Shown here: positions 37,700 through 48,996 of the stretch, in pieces
How positions within the stretch are numbered: the first letter of the stretch is position 1
Layout of the letters: each line of letters opens with the position of its first letter
Assembly: GCA_037127255.1 (NCBI GenBank)
Contig: JBANSL010000009.1
Coordinates: 38,662,975-38,726,974, forward strand
DNA: 64,000 nt
Direction: 5' to 3'
DNA from: Persicaria tinctoria
Lineage: Eukaryota > Streptophyta > Magnoliopsida > Caryophyllales > Polygonaceae
Translations under genes and position numbers: made by a program
The notes under the pieces: model-generated
The model's input: only the letters and a program-made list of their open reading frames with translations
What the model was told of the DNA's origin: nothing
The model's database searches: none

Positions 37700-38046
37700 G
37701 TATAATAAATTCTGTTAATGTGTCTTGAATCATCGTTGACCGGCGACGCATTGGGGGGTCTAGAGCCTCCGCCCCCCGCCACTCCGCATTTACGGTATGC
37801 GATGTTTATTGTAAACGAGTCTATTGCTTGTCTATTTTGGGTTTTCAGTCCATTGTCTGTTTAAGATTTCACGAGTCTCCTCATATACTCATGAAACGCC
37901 GACCCATTATAACCCTAATCGGTTTTGCTTCCTCTAATAAGAAATCTGATTCTCTGCCCGTGGACGTAGGTAACACACCGTTGTCGAACCACGTAAATCT
38001 CCGTGTCTTTCTTCGCTATTTTCATTCCCGTTATAACAAACTCTAC
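37700..38046 (+). mobile_element. Probable Ty1/copia LTR remnant (R-U5-like)
   Basis: The segment TCTGCCCGTGGACGTAGGTA followed by ACACCGTTGTCGAACCACGT resembles the conserved R/U5 portion of plant copia LTRs (…GTGGA.GTAGG…GAACCACGTAAAT…). A plausible CA terminus lies at about 38038. The left end, TSD and internal region are not identifiable. Confidence 0.4.
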
Positions 38047-38319
38047 ATTTTATTCTCGAAAATAGAGAAATAATAGAGTGAATTTTCTACATCCGCATGT
38101 CTAAAACTAAAAGCTTATCCAAATCTTTAAAATAAGGACATTGTGAAATTCAAGAATAATTCTTTTTGTTTTTCTATTTTCAAGAAATTTTAGAGAAGCA
38201 GTATATATAAGTAATAGCTTTGGTAGTAGCGGAGCTAGGTGCAAGAGCAGTTGTCCCTCCTCTCATGTGACGAATCACTAGAAGTGTTATGTTTATAAAT
38301 AGTTGTTTTTTGAAATATT

Positions 38320-38832
38320 CAATGTTTTAAAACGCGCTAGGCCGGTGTCCAAGCAGCGCCTAGGTGGACTTGTAATAAACTTAATTATTTTCTTATATTT
38401 TAACGCATAACACATGTAAATAATTCATATAATGTAATAATAATCCACATTATCACTCATAAACCCCAATCTGTCGTGTTTAACTAACATTAAAGTAAAT
38501 AAATGCAAAAGTAGGCGTCCGATTAGCGACTCTAAACTTTCTAAAATCCAAAACCATAGATTCGACTAAAAAACAAATATATCCAAACATGGGGGATAAA
38601 AAACCCTAAGTTGATTAATCACATGCTTAAAAACTAAAATTGAATAATTGTCAGGCTAGGCAGGACTAGGCGTCCCCTAGTCGAGACTAAGTGGGCCTAG
38701 ACGGGGTCTAGGTGGCGCCTAGACGGATTACCGGCTAGAGGCCCGCCTAGGCTTAAAATTCCTAAGTGCCTTACCGCCTAGCGCATAGACGTCGCACAGG
38801 TGGTGCCTATAGGCGCGATTTTTATAATACTG
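38320..38832. mobile_element. Non-autonomous hAT element (GCCTAGGCG-rich)
   Basis: The ends CAATGTTTTAAAACGCGC and GCGCGATTTTTATAATACTG are imperfect inverted repeats, flanked by an exact 8-bp TSD GAAATATT (38312-38319, 38833-38840). Subterminal sequence is rich in GCGCCTAG/CTAGGCG motifs. No coding sequence. Confidence 0.82.
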
Positions 38833-38840
38833 GAAATATT

Positions 38841-39864
38841 ATACTATCCAATTTGACATATGAGCAAAAACTTGGTAACACCGATTATAAATTACCGATT
38901 ACAAATTATTATATATTCAGAGTATAATAAGATACATATTCACTCATTATATTTCACTTTTTATGTGAGCAATGCAATTATTCCGTAGTTAAATGTTCAT
39001 TTTGTTGCTTTTGCTATCTTTTTTCGATAGATCAAATTGATCATCGATAGGCCGACTAGTCGACAGACAAATAAACCGTCGAACATACATAGAAATCGGA
39101 AATAAAGGAAAAATAAGGTGCAACCAACACGTAGCAAGCACTTTGAAATTAAATGAACGAAACTAAGCATGACTAAAAGACAAGTTAAGGATCCTGACAA
39201 AGAACGAAATCAAGCGTCACCATAAAGAAATAGCCCCACATACCATTAATGGTACAATGTCATTTAACAAAAAAAAAATCTTTATTTAAAACAATGTCAT
39301 TTACTTTTTTTTATCATATATAATTTTTTTCTATTTAAACAAACAAATTAGAGTAATGACCACACACATTATTTCACTCCCCTTTAAAAAGTCTCTAACT
39401 AATTTGTCATTTGGTTTGACTAACTCACATATTCTATAATTCCCGAGTTTATAATATAAATTCTCTTTAAAAGAAGAAGAATTGTTGTTTAAAATCTAAG
39501 TAAGAAATGCAAAGCTAAATCTCTAGTTTAAATATTTTGATGTGCATAATAAAGTCGGTCCAAGAAGGTGACACGTTAGGTTAAAAATTTGATGGATTTT
39601 TAGGGTGTTTCATCAAAATGTGTTGAAAGATGAAACCAAACACATGCAAAGGCAAGAGTATGGAAAGGAAAGAAGAGGTGATGGGAACACAAACGATAAA
39701 ACGTAAAAGGTGGATGATAACCACAACTTCAACATTTCATTCACCTTGCTTGTAATTATGTGTTTTGGTTTGTTGTTGTTTTTTTGTGTATTTACCGGTT
39801 GCCCCCGCTCTTCTATTCACATTTACACGTGGATTGTTTCTTTATTTTATATACACGCGCTCTT
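38841..39864. other. AT-rich spacer
   Basis: No gene seen; a stretch open on the - strand at about 39000-39200 has no recognisable signature. Confidence 0.4.
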
Positions 39865-39876
39865 CTTACCTTATAT

Positions 39877-41803
39877 TTTAAAGGTAAAGGTTAGACCATG
39901 TGCAACCATGCATGTCATCGACAAAATGAAAGGAAAACTAGCAGGATGGAAGAGTAAGAGGCTCAGCTTTGCCGGTCGTGTCACCCTCGCTAGGACTGTG
40001 TTGTGCTCTATCCCGGTCTACGTGATGGCTACGGTTGCTCTTCCGAAGACTACGTGCGATAAAATCGATAGTCTTTGCCGGAATTTCATTTGGGGGGGTA
40101 GCGATGAGCACAGAAGGATGCATATGGTCTCCTGGACTGAAATCTGTAAACCCAGGAGGGTTGGGGGGCTCGGATTGCACTCTATGAGCGAACTGAACCT
40201 CGTCATTCTGGGTAAACTAGCCTGGAGATTTTTGTACAGTAATAACTCTAACATGTGGGGTGTTATTTTACAGGCCAAGTATACTCGCAATCAGAGATCT
40301 GCGGGCAGTCCCTCCTCGGCGATCTGGACTGGCATCGTCAAAGGACTGAACGCCGTGGTTATCCCAGGAGCTCGGTGGGTTCTCGGGGATGGGCGGTCTA
40401 TCCGATTTTGGAACGACAAATGGCTTGGGAATGACAGATTGAAGGACACGATGGTTGGAGAAGTGGCGGATGAATTACAGACCTGGACGGTTAGGGATTG
40501 TTGGGTGGATGGTGTAGGGTGGGATTGGGTTGCGCTCTCACCGCTCCTGCCAGCTGGGATTATGCTGAAGCTTGCTGCGACTGCAGTTGTTGAGGACGAA
40601 TCATCTCAAGATACCTTATGCTGGAGTGGTTCGAGGGATGGGCAATATTCTATCAATAATGCTTATGAAAGGGTTTGTAACACTACTGATCTATGTTGTT
40701 TGGATTCGCAGGTCTATGTGAAGATATGGAAGCTGAGGGTTACGGAGAGGGTGCGGTGCTTTATCTGGAGGCTGCTGAAGGGAGTTGTTCTCACAAATGC
40801 TGAGAGAATGCGGAGACACCTGGCTGTTTGTGGGGACTGCTCGACGTGTCAAGGACAGCCGAAGACGTTGGCTCACTTGTTCCGGGACTGCAATTGCACC
40901 AAAGGTTTGTGGGTTTCGGTTTGGGAGGGGGGTAGTAACTTCTTTTCGATGCCCTTTGCAGAGTGGATTAGAAGTAATCTGATGAACAACGACTTGAGGA
41001 GGAATGGGATTGACTGGGCTAGCTGGTTCGGGGATGCTCTCTGGTGGACATGGAAGTGGAGGAACGACAGAGTGTTCAACAACAAGGACGTACGGATTGA
41101 CAAGGCCAACTTTATTGATCAGAGAGCAAAAGACTACCAGGAAGCGGTTGGTACCACCGGGCCTGGCTCGGAAGGCGCTGGTAAGACCACGGTGATGGTG
41201 AGTTGGAGTAAGCTGGAGAATGGTTGGGTGAAGTTCAACACATATGGGGCAGTCAATGGTGCAGGTCTCGCCTCTGCTGGTGGTGCTTTGCGTGACGACG
41301 AGGGTCAGTGGCTCTTGGGTTTTGGTCACAACATTGGGCTTTGCTCTGTTCCCATGGCGGAATTGTGGGGCATTTTGGATGCTCTTCGTCTTGCCTGGGA
41401 TGGGGGCTATCGGAAGGTTCTGATTGAGACGGATTTAGCGCTCGTCGTCTCGTTCATCAAAGGGAGAGTTCCTCAGAGTCACCCTCTCTCTAGCCTGGTG
41501 CGGCAGTGACATGGCTTCTTTAGCCGGAATTGGGACATCCAAATCCGCCATGTCTTCAGGGAAGCGAACTCCGTCGCCGACTCCCTCGCCGCCCTTGCTC
41601 TCTCGTTGCATATCGGGCTACATCTGTTCGATTCGCCGCCTGATAGTGTGTCTTGCTTTGTTGATGAAGACTTCAGGGGTAGAGCTTTGCCTCGCATCAT
41701 TCGTATTTAGTCTCTTTTTCTGTCTTGTAAAACTTTGTGATTCTGGTTTTAATTGAACGGTTCGGGGGGCCGCCTCTCCCTGTTTTCCCACCAAAAAAAA
41801 AAA
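39877..41803 (+). mobile_element. 5'-truncated L1-type LINE with poly(A) tail
   Basis: A 12-bp duplication CTTACCTTATAT (39865-39876 and 41812-41823) brackets the segment, which ends in an A-run at 41793-41803. Only the last third of ORF2 and the 3' UTR are present, as in typical truncated target-primed insertions. Confidence 0.85.
39896..41710 (+). pseudogene. LINE ORF2 C-terminal half (RT thumb, zf-RVT, RNase H) with one nonsense codon
   Basis: The frame starts in the post-palm part of a LINE reverse transcriptase (KMKGKLAGWKSKRLSFAGR), then KPRRVGGLGLHS. The zf-RVT domain follows (KIWKLRVTERVRCFIWRLLK, with C..C…H…C at about 40833-40895). Last is an RVT_3-type RNase H (WVKFNTYGAVNGAG, MAELWGILDALRLA, VLIETDLALVV). 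The first catalytic Asp is replaced by Tyr (FNTYGA instead of FN.DGA). A TGA at 41507-41509 interrupts the frame; the same frame continues with HGFFSRNWDI and FREANSVADSLAALAL to a TAG at 41710. Apart from the truncation this is a young-looking copy. Confidence 0.88.
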
Positions 41804-41888
41804 GAGTTTTACTTACCTTATATATCATAAACAATAAATTTATGATTGCAAGCCAAACCTTAAAGGGAAGAGGTTGAAAGAGATTACG

Positions 41889-42194
41889 GGTGTGTTTGGT
41901 AAAATGGTAGCTGTTGGAGGAGCTGAAGCTGTTGGGTAGCTGAAGCTGTTGGATTATTTGCCTTAAATATATGTTAATAAGCTAGTATAGTGTTTGGTAA
42001 ACCTAGCTGTTAGTGTAGCTGTTAAAAACTTGTGAATAAAAAAACCAAAAGCTCCGAAAAGTTTGGGTGAATAGCTGTTGAAAAGCTTAGATTTCAAAAG
42101 CTAATTAAACTAAAATCTTATATTTATTTCATTTAAAACTATAGAATATCAAAATCAAAAGCTCTGAAAAGCTACTTGCTTTTGCCAAACATCC
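41889..42194. mobile_element. Short TIR element (GTGTTTGG type)
   Basis: GGGTGTGTTTGGTAAAA at the left and TTTTGCCAAACATCCTC at the right are imperfect inverted repeats, and GCTGTTGGAGGAGCTGAAGC-like units and their complements lie inside. I could not find a matching TSD. Confidence 0.5.
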
Positions 42195-42403
42195 TCTTTC
42201 TACCAAGGTAGCATCTTTTCTTTTTATTTTTACTTTTTTTTAAACACACAGGTGGACCACTACATGTTATTCATATTTATTTAGTATGCTAATAAATCAA
42301 ATGTGTTAATAATATATATTTTTATTATTATTTTAATATATAAATTATACCATTAATTTTATTTTATTTTTCTTCATAATTTGAGTACAATTTTTTTCCT
42401 ATG

Positions 42404-42702
42404 TGTTGGAATGTGGTTGTCCCACATCGTTAATCTAGAGAATGCTTGAACAACATATAAGGTTGAAGGGCTACTCCTCTCATTGCCAATTGGTTTTGAG
42501 ACGGAACCCCGTTCGAGTTTCTGTGTTGTTCGAGTTCCCCGTATGTGGGCCCGCACACACGACCCCCCCCCCCCCCCCCTCTCAGCTTGTCTTGACCCCA
42601 TCTCAAAACCAATTGGCAATGAGAGGAGTATCCCTAACTTCAACCTTATATGTTGTTCAAGCATTCTCTAGATTAACGATGTGGGACAACCACATTCCAA
42701 CA
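42404..42702. mobile_element. 299-bp near-palindromic element with TG...CA ends and 5-bp TSD
   Basis: It begins TGTTGGAATGTGGTTGTCCC and ends with the exact complement. The two arms match over about 100 bases except for a few differences near 42471/42636. A (C)n run of about 18 lies at 42561-42579 in the loop. The flanks carry CTATG (42399-42403, 42703-42707). TG...CA termini with a 5-bp duplication are LTR-retrotransposon features, and TGTTGG..TGTCCCACAT resembles many plant LTR starts. It could be two LTR starts joined head to head, or a foldback MITE. Confidence 0.75.
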
Positions 42703-43470
42703 CTATGTATACCCTATCTTGACCTATTGTATTTTGCACTTCTTTTTCCATCTTCTATTTTCATAAACTATGGATCACAATCATCCAAATACCCCACCCA
42801 TCCCAAACATCCATCTTGATCCAAATCTTGTCAATAATCCTCAATTTCAAACGATGTTACAAATGTTTAACAACCATCCAAGACCCGAATACCCAAACTA
42901 TAATCCAAATATACATCAATTTGCTAGGGAAAATCCTACAAATATGTATAATCTTTTTTTTCCCTCTCAAATCAATAACCTATGGAATATTCTCCGGGTG
43001 TTCAAGAGAGTGGTAATAAAAGTCTTACCGAAGATGCAAGACGAGCCCATCAAATAGAAGTTAAGTTGTTATTTACTTATAATGTAATGTTATTATTTTG
43101 GTTATTTTTCATCTATATGAAATTAAACTATTAAGATCAAGCACTTATGAATTTTATTTATAATAAAAATAAATGAGGTAGAAAATGTAATGTTATTATT
43201 TTTGTTATTTTTCATCTATATGAAATAAAAAGTATTAATATCAAACACTTATGAATTTTATTTATAATAAAAATAAATGAGGTAGAAAAAGTAGGGAACA
43301 AGGTAACGCCATGGTTGCAAGGGTAACCTCTAAAGAAGAGGTAGAAAAGTAGAAAATAATTTAGCGAAAAAAATATATGAGGTGGCAAATTATGATAAGA
43401 TGATGAAAATAGAAAAAGGAAATAGGCCGGTAACCTCGTGGTTGCTCATGCTCTAATTAAGAAACTCAAT
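42703..43470 (+). mobile_element. Possible PIF/Harbinger-derived remnant
   Basis: An ATG at 42770 opens an Asn/Pro-rich frame (MDHNHPNTPPIPNIHLDPN), which after a one-base shift near 42970 continues as SPGVQESGNKSLTEDARRA. Such N/P-rich starts occur in Harbinger ORF1 proteins. At 43440-43454 GGTTGCTCATGCTC followed by TAA resembles a Harbinger 3' terminus. The left end is not visible. Confidence 0.3.
43081..43290. repeat. 103-bp tandem duplication
   Basis: The unit starting AATGTAATGTTATTATTTT and ending AAATGAGGTAGAAA occurs twice (43081 and 43184) with few differences. Confidence 0.85.
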
Positions 43471-44000
43471 TGAAAAAAAAAATCTCCACCAAATATAGAA
43501 ATGGCTCTAAGAAACATTAATAAAACAATATTAAGAAAATTAAAATAATTTAATTTTCAAAAATATTTATCCAGTAAGCTTCTAACCTATGCTCCAAATG
43601 CATAGATTAGAAAAATCATAAATTTTTTTGGCTCCCAAGCTTCAATTCGAAACCATCGGTTAAATGAAGTGAGTTCCTTGTTAATTTATCTCAATCATCT
43701 CCTATGGCTTACAAGTCGATTCCTATTTATATAGAATTTTGACCTTTTTTCATCTATGGCAATGTATTATGAAGCATTGTACTCGATCCAGATGTGTGTT
43801 AGCCTAATAGATATGTTTGGTAAGAGTATAAATATAGAGGACATTGGGCCAACAGTTTTAATTTCCTTCTCCAATTAACTAATTTTCCACCAACTCATCT
43901 AAATTAGGTTAACGTACACTATTTTTTTTTAATGCCAAGAATACAACTTTGCCTCTAATGCTTTCCTCATTTGCCTCCTCCGCGGCCTCCTTCGTTTAGA
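43471..44000. other. AT-rich spacer
   Basis: Nothing recognisable. Confidence 0.4.
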
Positions 44001-44404
44001 TCATTCCTCCACCCGCAATGCCCACCGACGACGAGCACCATGCAGAACATCTGAGTTCGACTCTCTCCTCCTCGGCCTCCTTCGTTCAAATCTACCGAGT
44101 CCGACCTTTCTCCTCATCCTTCATTCAGGTTTACCTATTCCTCCTCCTCCTTGGCGAATCTCATCTCCAAGATCAAGAATCTCATCTTCGAGTCGGAGAG
44201 CTTGGATTTGAGCCGGATGCGGCATCGTCGAGCGAAATAGAGGTCGTCAACGGACTTCAGATCGACAAGAAAAATAGAGTCGAGGCGAAGGAGCGGACAA
44301 AGAAGTCGATAAACTCGTCCCCTACTCTTTCATCGTCTTCGTTGTCGTGGATGAGGGAGATGAGTTTGGCGATCAAATGCATACACGTACGATGCCACTA
44401 CTCA
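44000..44404. other. GC-richer gene-like segment next to the bZIP fragment
   Basis: Open frames exist on both strands but none matches a family I recognise. The - strand includes KLISLIHDNEDDERVGDEF-like sequence in one frame (about 44370-44310). It could be part of the same broken gene. Confidence 0.25.
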
Positions 44405-44640
44405 ACCTCGTCGACGTCGTTGCCATAGGAGGCACTTGAACTGAAGGCTTCACGTCCTCCTCTTCTATAGCTTGGCCTTGGCCAGAAAATCCTTGAGCGT
44501 CATCCTCTCATCCGGGGCCTCTACCTTACACTCCTTCCTCTTGCTCTTCCAACAACCACCATGGCTGGTGTGTCGGTTAATGGAGATGTTGAAGGCAAAA
44601 CTGCAGAAAAAGAAGGAGTCGATCTCGAGGAATCGATTTG
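44405..44640 (-). pseudogene. Fragment of a group-A (ABI5/EEL/GBF4-like) bZIP gene
   Basis: The - strand frame from about 44640 contains GGCWKSKRKECKVEAPDERM followed by TLKDFLAKAK. This is close to the conserved (M)TLEDFLxKAGxV phosphorylation motif before the bZIP domain in ABA-related group-A factors. After a one-base shift at about 44478 the next frame reads AIEEEDVKPSVQVPPMAT, again typical of the following acidic segment. The bZIP domain itself is absent. This piece lies in a GC-richer segment (44000-44650) that may be captured or degenerate genic DNA. Confidence 0.5.
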
Positions 44641-44669
44641 AAGCAGACAACTGAGCGCTTTGGATCAAT

Positions 44670-45060
44670 AAAGTTAGAATCTCAGCAATCCATTTGTCCG
44701 CTTCAATTGTATAGTTGTCCCCTTTAGATCAATTGCTCAATTGTCTGCATAAAAATTCAATAAAGTTATAATCTCAATAATTTGTTGGTCCGCATAAAAA
44801 TTTCGATAATAGAAAAAAAGAAAAAATAAAGATGGAGGGAAGGGAAGGGAAATGAAAGGTAGGGGCATTTTGGTATTATGTATTAAAATTTAGTGGACAT
44901 TTAATCAATTAGTATAGGATGATGGACATTTTATTAAATAGGATAAAAAAAAAATATGGGCAATTATTTTTTCTCCGTATAAGTATACACTCCAGTTGGA
45001 GAGAGAGAGAGAGACTTTTTTTAACTGAAAGAATTTGGTAGTTGTGGAATAACTAACCAA
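44670..45060. other. Spacer
   Basis: No gene. AATTCAATAAAGTTATAATC-type sequence occurs twice in diverged form (about 44665-44690 and 44755-44780), and a short (GA)n run lies at about 45000-45012. Confidence 0.4.
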
Positions 45061-45079
45061 GAGCATCCCGAAGGATGCT

Positions 45080-46390
45080 GCTGCTTAGCGCAACGTCAGT
45101 AGGGAGAGCAAAACCAGAGTAAGGAGTTGAAAGATGAGAAAGACGACTCTAGCAAATCTATTACCTTCCCTAGAGAAAGGAGACAGTTAGATAGAATCAT
45201 CTCGATCTCACCGGAACAGAAGCATCCAGTCTTAAGACTGTTGATGATGCTAAGATTATCACCTTTTAAAATGATATTATGTATATTAAGATCCGTTGCT
45301 TTAAGGATCCCCTTCCAAAGACCAAAGCATTCGGACCCATGAACAAAAGGGATAAATGATGATCCTGCCTAAGAGAAGAGAACAGAAACGTCATCATTAC
45401 GAATAATAAATGCATAGGAAGAAGAGGTGGTATGGGATAAGGCACCATCAAAGTTGAGTTTATACCATCCCTGTCCGGGTTTAGACCACTTACATAGTTT
45501 ACGTGAGGCTTTGTAATTTGACTTGGAGACTTGTGGATATGAGATTGAATTAAGATCTTGTTCTTGCTCCTTAGCACAATTCCAGTTATATATGTGTTCA
45601 GATATAAAAGATGAGATAGTTTTTGGGTTAGGGTTAATGTGTTCAAAGGCTTTTTATTCCGAAAAAAAATCAAAGGGTCCACCAAGCCGCTGCTAGGATG
45701 GAGAAATGTTAGATGCCGAGGTCATTTCGAAGCTGGATTAAGGCATCAACTATAGAGGTTGTGGTATTGTAGACATTGTCTGCTGTATCATATATAGATC
45801 TGTTGCGAGAGAAGTTGAAGTGTTGTTCTAGTAATTGGGGTAAAAAGTAGGTGTTTATGTCTTCATGGTTCATGACACAAAAAGGACAATTCATAGGGAG
45901 CCTCGACCCACGCTGAGCCAGTTTAACCAAGGTAGGAATACCATCCTTTATGATTCGCCAGATAAAATCTTTAACTTTTGGGACGCAACCTAGATGCTAG
46001 ATCCAGTAGAAGTCTGATTTAGAATGGTGCTTATTATTTTGGATCATATCTATTACCGATGTTGCGTTGAACCAACCATTGCGAATCTAGTGCCAATATA
46101 GCATATCTTGCATTATATTTTTTGGGATTGGGGTGATGGCTATTTTGTCGATGGTGCTTTGCGGGAGATGATCTTGAAGTATAGAGTGGAGTTTGGTGGT
46201 ATCACAGGCTTTGGATGAGGTGATGAATTTGCTCACCAACAAATCAGGGTTTGTATTAGAGAAGTTTGTTGCAAAGGTCCAAAGTGGTGCCGGACCAAAC
46301 CATGTGTCAAGCCAGAATTTAATGGATGAGCCATTAGCAACTCCCTAACGGAGTCCCTTCTTAAAAAGGTCCAGTAGGTGTTCTATTTAG
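45080..46390 (-). pseudogene. LINE ORF2 remnant (zf-RVT and RNase H)
   Basis: Right to left: broken zf-RVT sequence including AQRGSRLPMNCPFCVMNHED (about 45918-45865; C..C then H), then GQGWYKLNFDGALSHTTSSS (RNase H first strand with the DGA motif, about 45475) and LKGDNLSIINSL (E/D region, about 45270). Several frameshifts and stops. It is 5'-truncated with no identifiable TSD. Confidence 0.6.
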
Positions 46391-46680
46391 AAAGAGAAAA
46401 AGACCGACTACGTTGGATCATTCCATATTTAATTTTCATTTCGGTTTTTAGTTGAACTTCTTTGGACTTATTGCTTACATTGGGTTTGCCTACAAGACTC
46501 TCTTCAGGCTCTTCAATCTCCTAGAACCTATGTCTAAATTCAAGCTTTGCTCAAACTCGACTCTAAAGACAAGGTTGTTCAACGTTCCTAAATTGAACCG
46601 GCCTGAGAATCAAATCCTTGAATTCTTTGGAACAGAGTCCGAAACTATCTTAGATTCGATTCAATTTGATTTAGGTCCAA
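46391..46680. other. Spacer
   Basis: No recognisable gene; a stretch of Phe/Leu-rich open frame has no signature. Confidence 0.4.
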
Positions 46681-46690
46681 TTTATTTAGG

Positions 46691-47631
46691 GTGTCACTAT
46701 ATACACCGCAAATCCGGATTAAGGATAAGGACGTGCATGCACGTTCTTAAGGATGTGCAAGTCTGGGACAGTGCACGTCCACTAGCGGACCCTTTGCACG
46801 TCCTTAACAACGTGCATGCACGTCCTTAAGGACGTGCAATATATATATATATATATGTTGGAATATTTTCCAACGGTGAGAAGTGTTGGAAATCTATCCA
46901 AAAGTGAGAAGTGTTGGAAATCTATTTCCAAGGGTTAAGACCGCTGGGAGCTCGGGAGGATTTTAATGAACATTTCCAAAGATTTCCAAGTGTTGGAAAT
47001 CTATCCAACGGTGAGAAGTGTTAAATACACATTAAAAACAAACAATTAATTGGTTCCGGAAAGATTTCCAAGGACGATTTTAGCAACGGTGGTGAAATGA
47101 ATGAATATGGTGTCATATATAAATATCATGTTATTTTTAAATGAATATATGAATATTAGGTTCTTTGAATATGAATATAATGTAAAAATAAGTATACGGA
47201 TATGATATTATTTATACTTAATATGAAATGAATATTAGGTTCTTTGAATATGAAGAGGTTGACGGTAAAAGATCGATTTTTAGAATTTCCAACGGTTGGT
47301 TCTTTCCAACACTTCAAATCATTGGAGATTACCACGTTAAAAACCCTTGGAAAGATTTCCAAGAACGATTTTAGCAACGGTGGAATAAACGTTGGAATTT
47401 GCAAGGGCTTTATCTAAAAACATTGGAAATTCCAACCTTCATCACCCTTGGAATAGCAACAGTGTGCACTATTGCACGTCCTTAAGGACGTGCAAGTACG
47501 TTTTTTTAAAAAAAATAAAAACGTGCATGCACGTCCGGGCTCGGGTGGCTCTCACCCCACTTGCACGTCTTTAAGAACATGCAAGCACGTCCTTAAGGAC
47601 GTTAGGATTTGCGGTGTATATAGCCGAAACG
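46691..47631. mobile_element. Non-autonomous MULE-like element with palindromic CGTCCTTAAGGACG motifs
   Basis: CTATATACACCGCAAATCC (left) and GGATTTGCGGTGTATATAG (right) are inverted repeats close to the ends. A direct repeat of 10-12 bases, TTTATTTAGG(GT), flanks them (46681-46692, 47632-47643), fitting a Mutator-type TSD. Both subterminal regions hold several copies of GCACGTCCTTAAGGACGTGC and CGTGCATGCACGT. The interior repeats GTTGGAAATCTATCCA-type units. No coding sequence. Confidence 0.7.
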
Positions 47632-47644
47632 TTTATTTAGGGTC

Positions 47645-47985
47645 AATCCATGTCTAGATCAATACATATCCTAACTAACAATTAAAACGTTAAGTTTTAG
47701 TTAACGGATGGAGTATGTACTAGTTTTGACCAAGCATAAATTACTTGTTTAATCAACCAAATTTTACCAAAAATAAAATGAGAGGGGTATCCTGATTGTC
47801 AGGGTCTCGTCCAATTCACAAAATGGAAATGCAAATGGAAATGTTCATCTTGGGTGGGTGGTCCTCAAACGTCAACGTGATGGTACATGAATGACGTGGG
47901 TCCCACTTTTGTAGTTCAAAGCTAGCTGGCATTGTCCCTTCCATTGGGCCCCATTTCCTTTTCCATATGTCCTCCATTTTTTCTC
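47645..47985. other. Spacer
   Basis: No gene. GTTAACGGATGGAGTA at about 47698 resembles a lone Stowaway end. Confidence 0.4.
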
Positions 47986-47989
47986 TAGG

Positions 47990-48425
47990 ACTTTTATTGT
48001 TTTGTTTATCAAATAATAATTCGAGAGCAATAATCCTACCCGAAAACATCCTTACATATGAGGTCTTGAAGACCTAAATTAGAGTAAATGTCAAGGTCCC
48101 TGACAGAGCGACAATGATGTGCAACCTTATCAGCTACTATGTTGTCAATACGGGGCACGTGAGAGAAGGAAACTTCCGTCACACTCGACAACAATGTTTT
48201 AATATTAGACATCACCAATTCAATTTCTCATGAGCATGTAGAATTTGTTTTTAAATGATTAATGATTATAAGTGAGTCCCTTCTATTTGTAACATTTTTA
48301 TACCTAGTGCACGAATTTGAATTAAAGTATTAAACCATGTCATAGTGCCAAAGCTTCGATTTTCAACAGGGTCTGGTTACCAATCATGTCATAGCCAATG
48401 TGAATCGTTCTACCTGCCCAAGCCT
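47990..48425 (-). pseudogene. LINE RNase H remnant, paralog of the 12-15 kb copy
   Basis: On the - strand the sequence aligns base for base over long stretches with 12410-12600 plus 15140-15340, including VMSNIKTLLSSVTEVSFSHV and NIVADKVAHHCRSVRD. It has no solo LTR at the corresponding point, so it records the uninterrupted family sequence. Stops and a small deletion make it non-functional. Confidence 0.75.
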
Positions 48426-48767
48426 CGATTTTATTGTTATTTTATTTCTACATTCTATTTTACAGTATCTTTTAGTATTTGTGAAAGATTTATTCATTGC
48501 ATTTGAAATCTGGATTTATAGAATTATAATTATATTGTATGATCTTATAATGCAAAAAACTACAAAATAAAATAAAATTATAAAGATTTATTATTTATTT
48601 ACATATTGTAATTCTTTGCTGTTTTAGTCAGTGTGATATTCCATATTCCACAGATTTAATATTAAAATAGATACAAAAACCACTGAGAAAAATCACAATT
48701 TTTTATTACATGAACATTTTATAAACAAAAATAATTATTAAATAAACCACTATAACTAAATAATCAG
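48426..48767. other. AT-rich spacer
   Basis: Nothing recognisable. Confidence 0.4.
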
Positions 48768-48782
48768 CTAGCTTTCATGTTG

Positions 48783-48996
48783 CCCCATGTTCTCGGCATC
48801 CGCAACTTCCACTCGGTGTCCTTCGACTGTCACTCTTCTGGTCTTCATACTGAGATCTTTGGTTTCTAGGTTTTTTTTTTTTTTTTTTTTTTGATTGTAT
48901 CATGACGGTTAGCCCGTCTACCATTTTTCGGCCTCTCGTTACTCCAGACTTCAGTTGAAGTCTTGGACTTCGAATTATTTCCGGTTAAAAAAAAAA
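48783..48996 (+). mobile_element. Short retroposon (LINE 3' end or SINE) with 15-bp TSD
   Basis: CTAGCTTTCATGTTG occurs at 48768-48782 and 48997-49011, directly flanking a 214-bp segment that ends in ten A residues. It contains an internal run of about 24 T (48868-48891). The part after the T-run ends TTATTTCCGGTT before the tail. I see no box A/B, so a truncated LINE 3' UTR is more likely than a SINE. Confidence 0.75.

Noticed and set aside
42430..42671. Frames with a Gly run across the poly-C tract
   Set aside because: These are translations of a palindrome and a homopolymer, not genes.
47698..47714. Stowaway MITE end
   Set aside because: A single end-like GGATGGAGTA with no inverted partner nearby.
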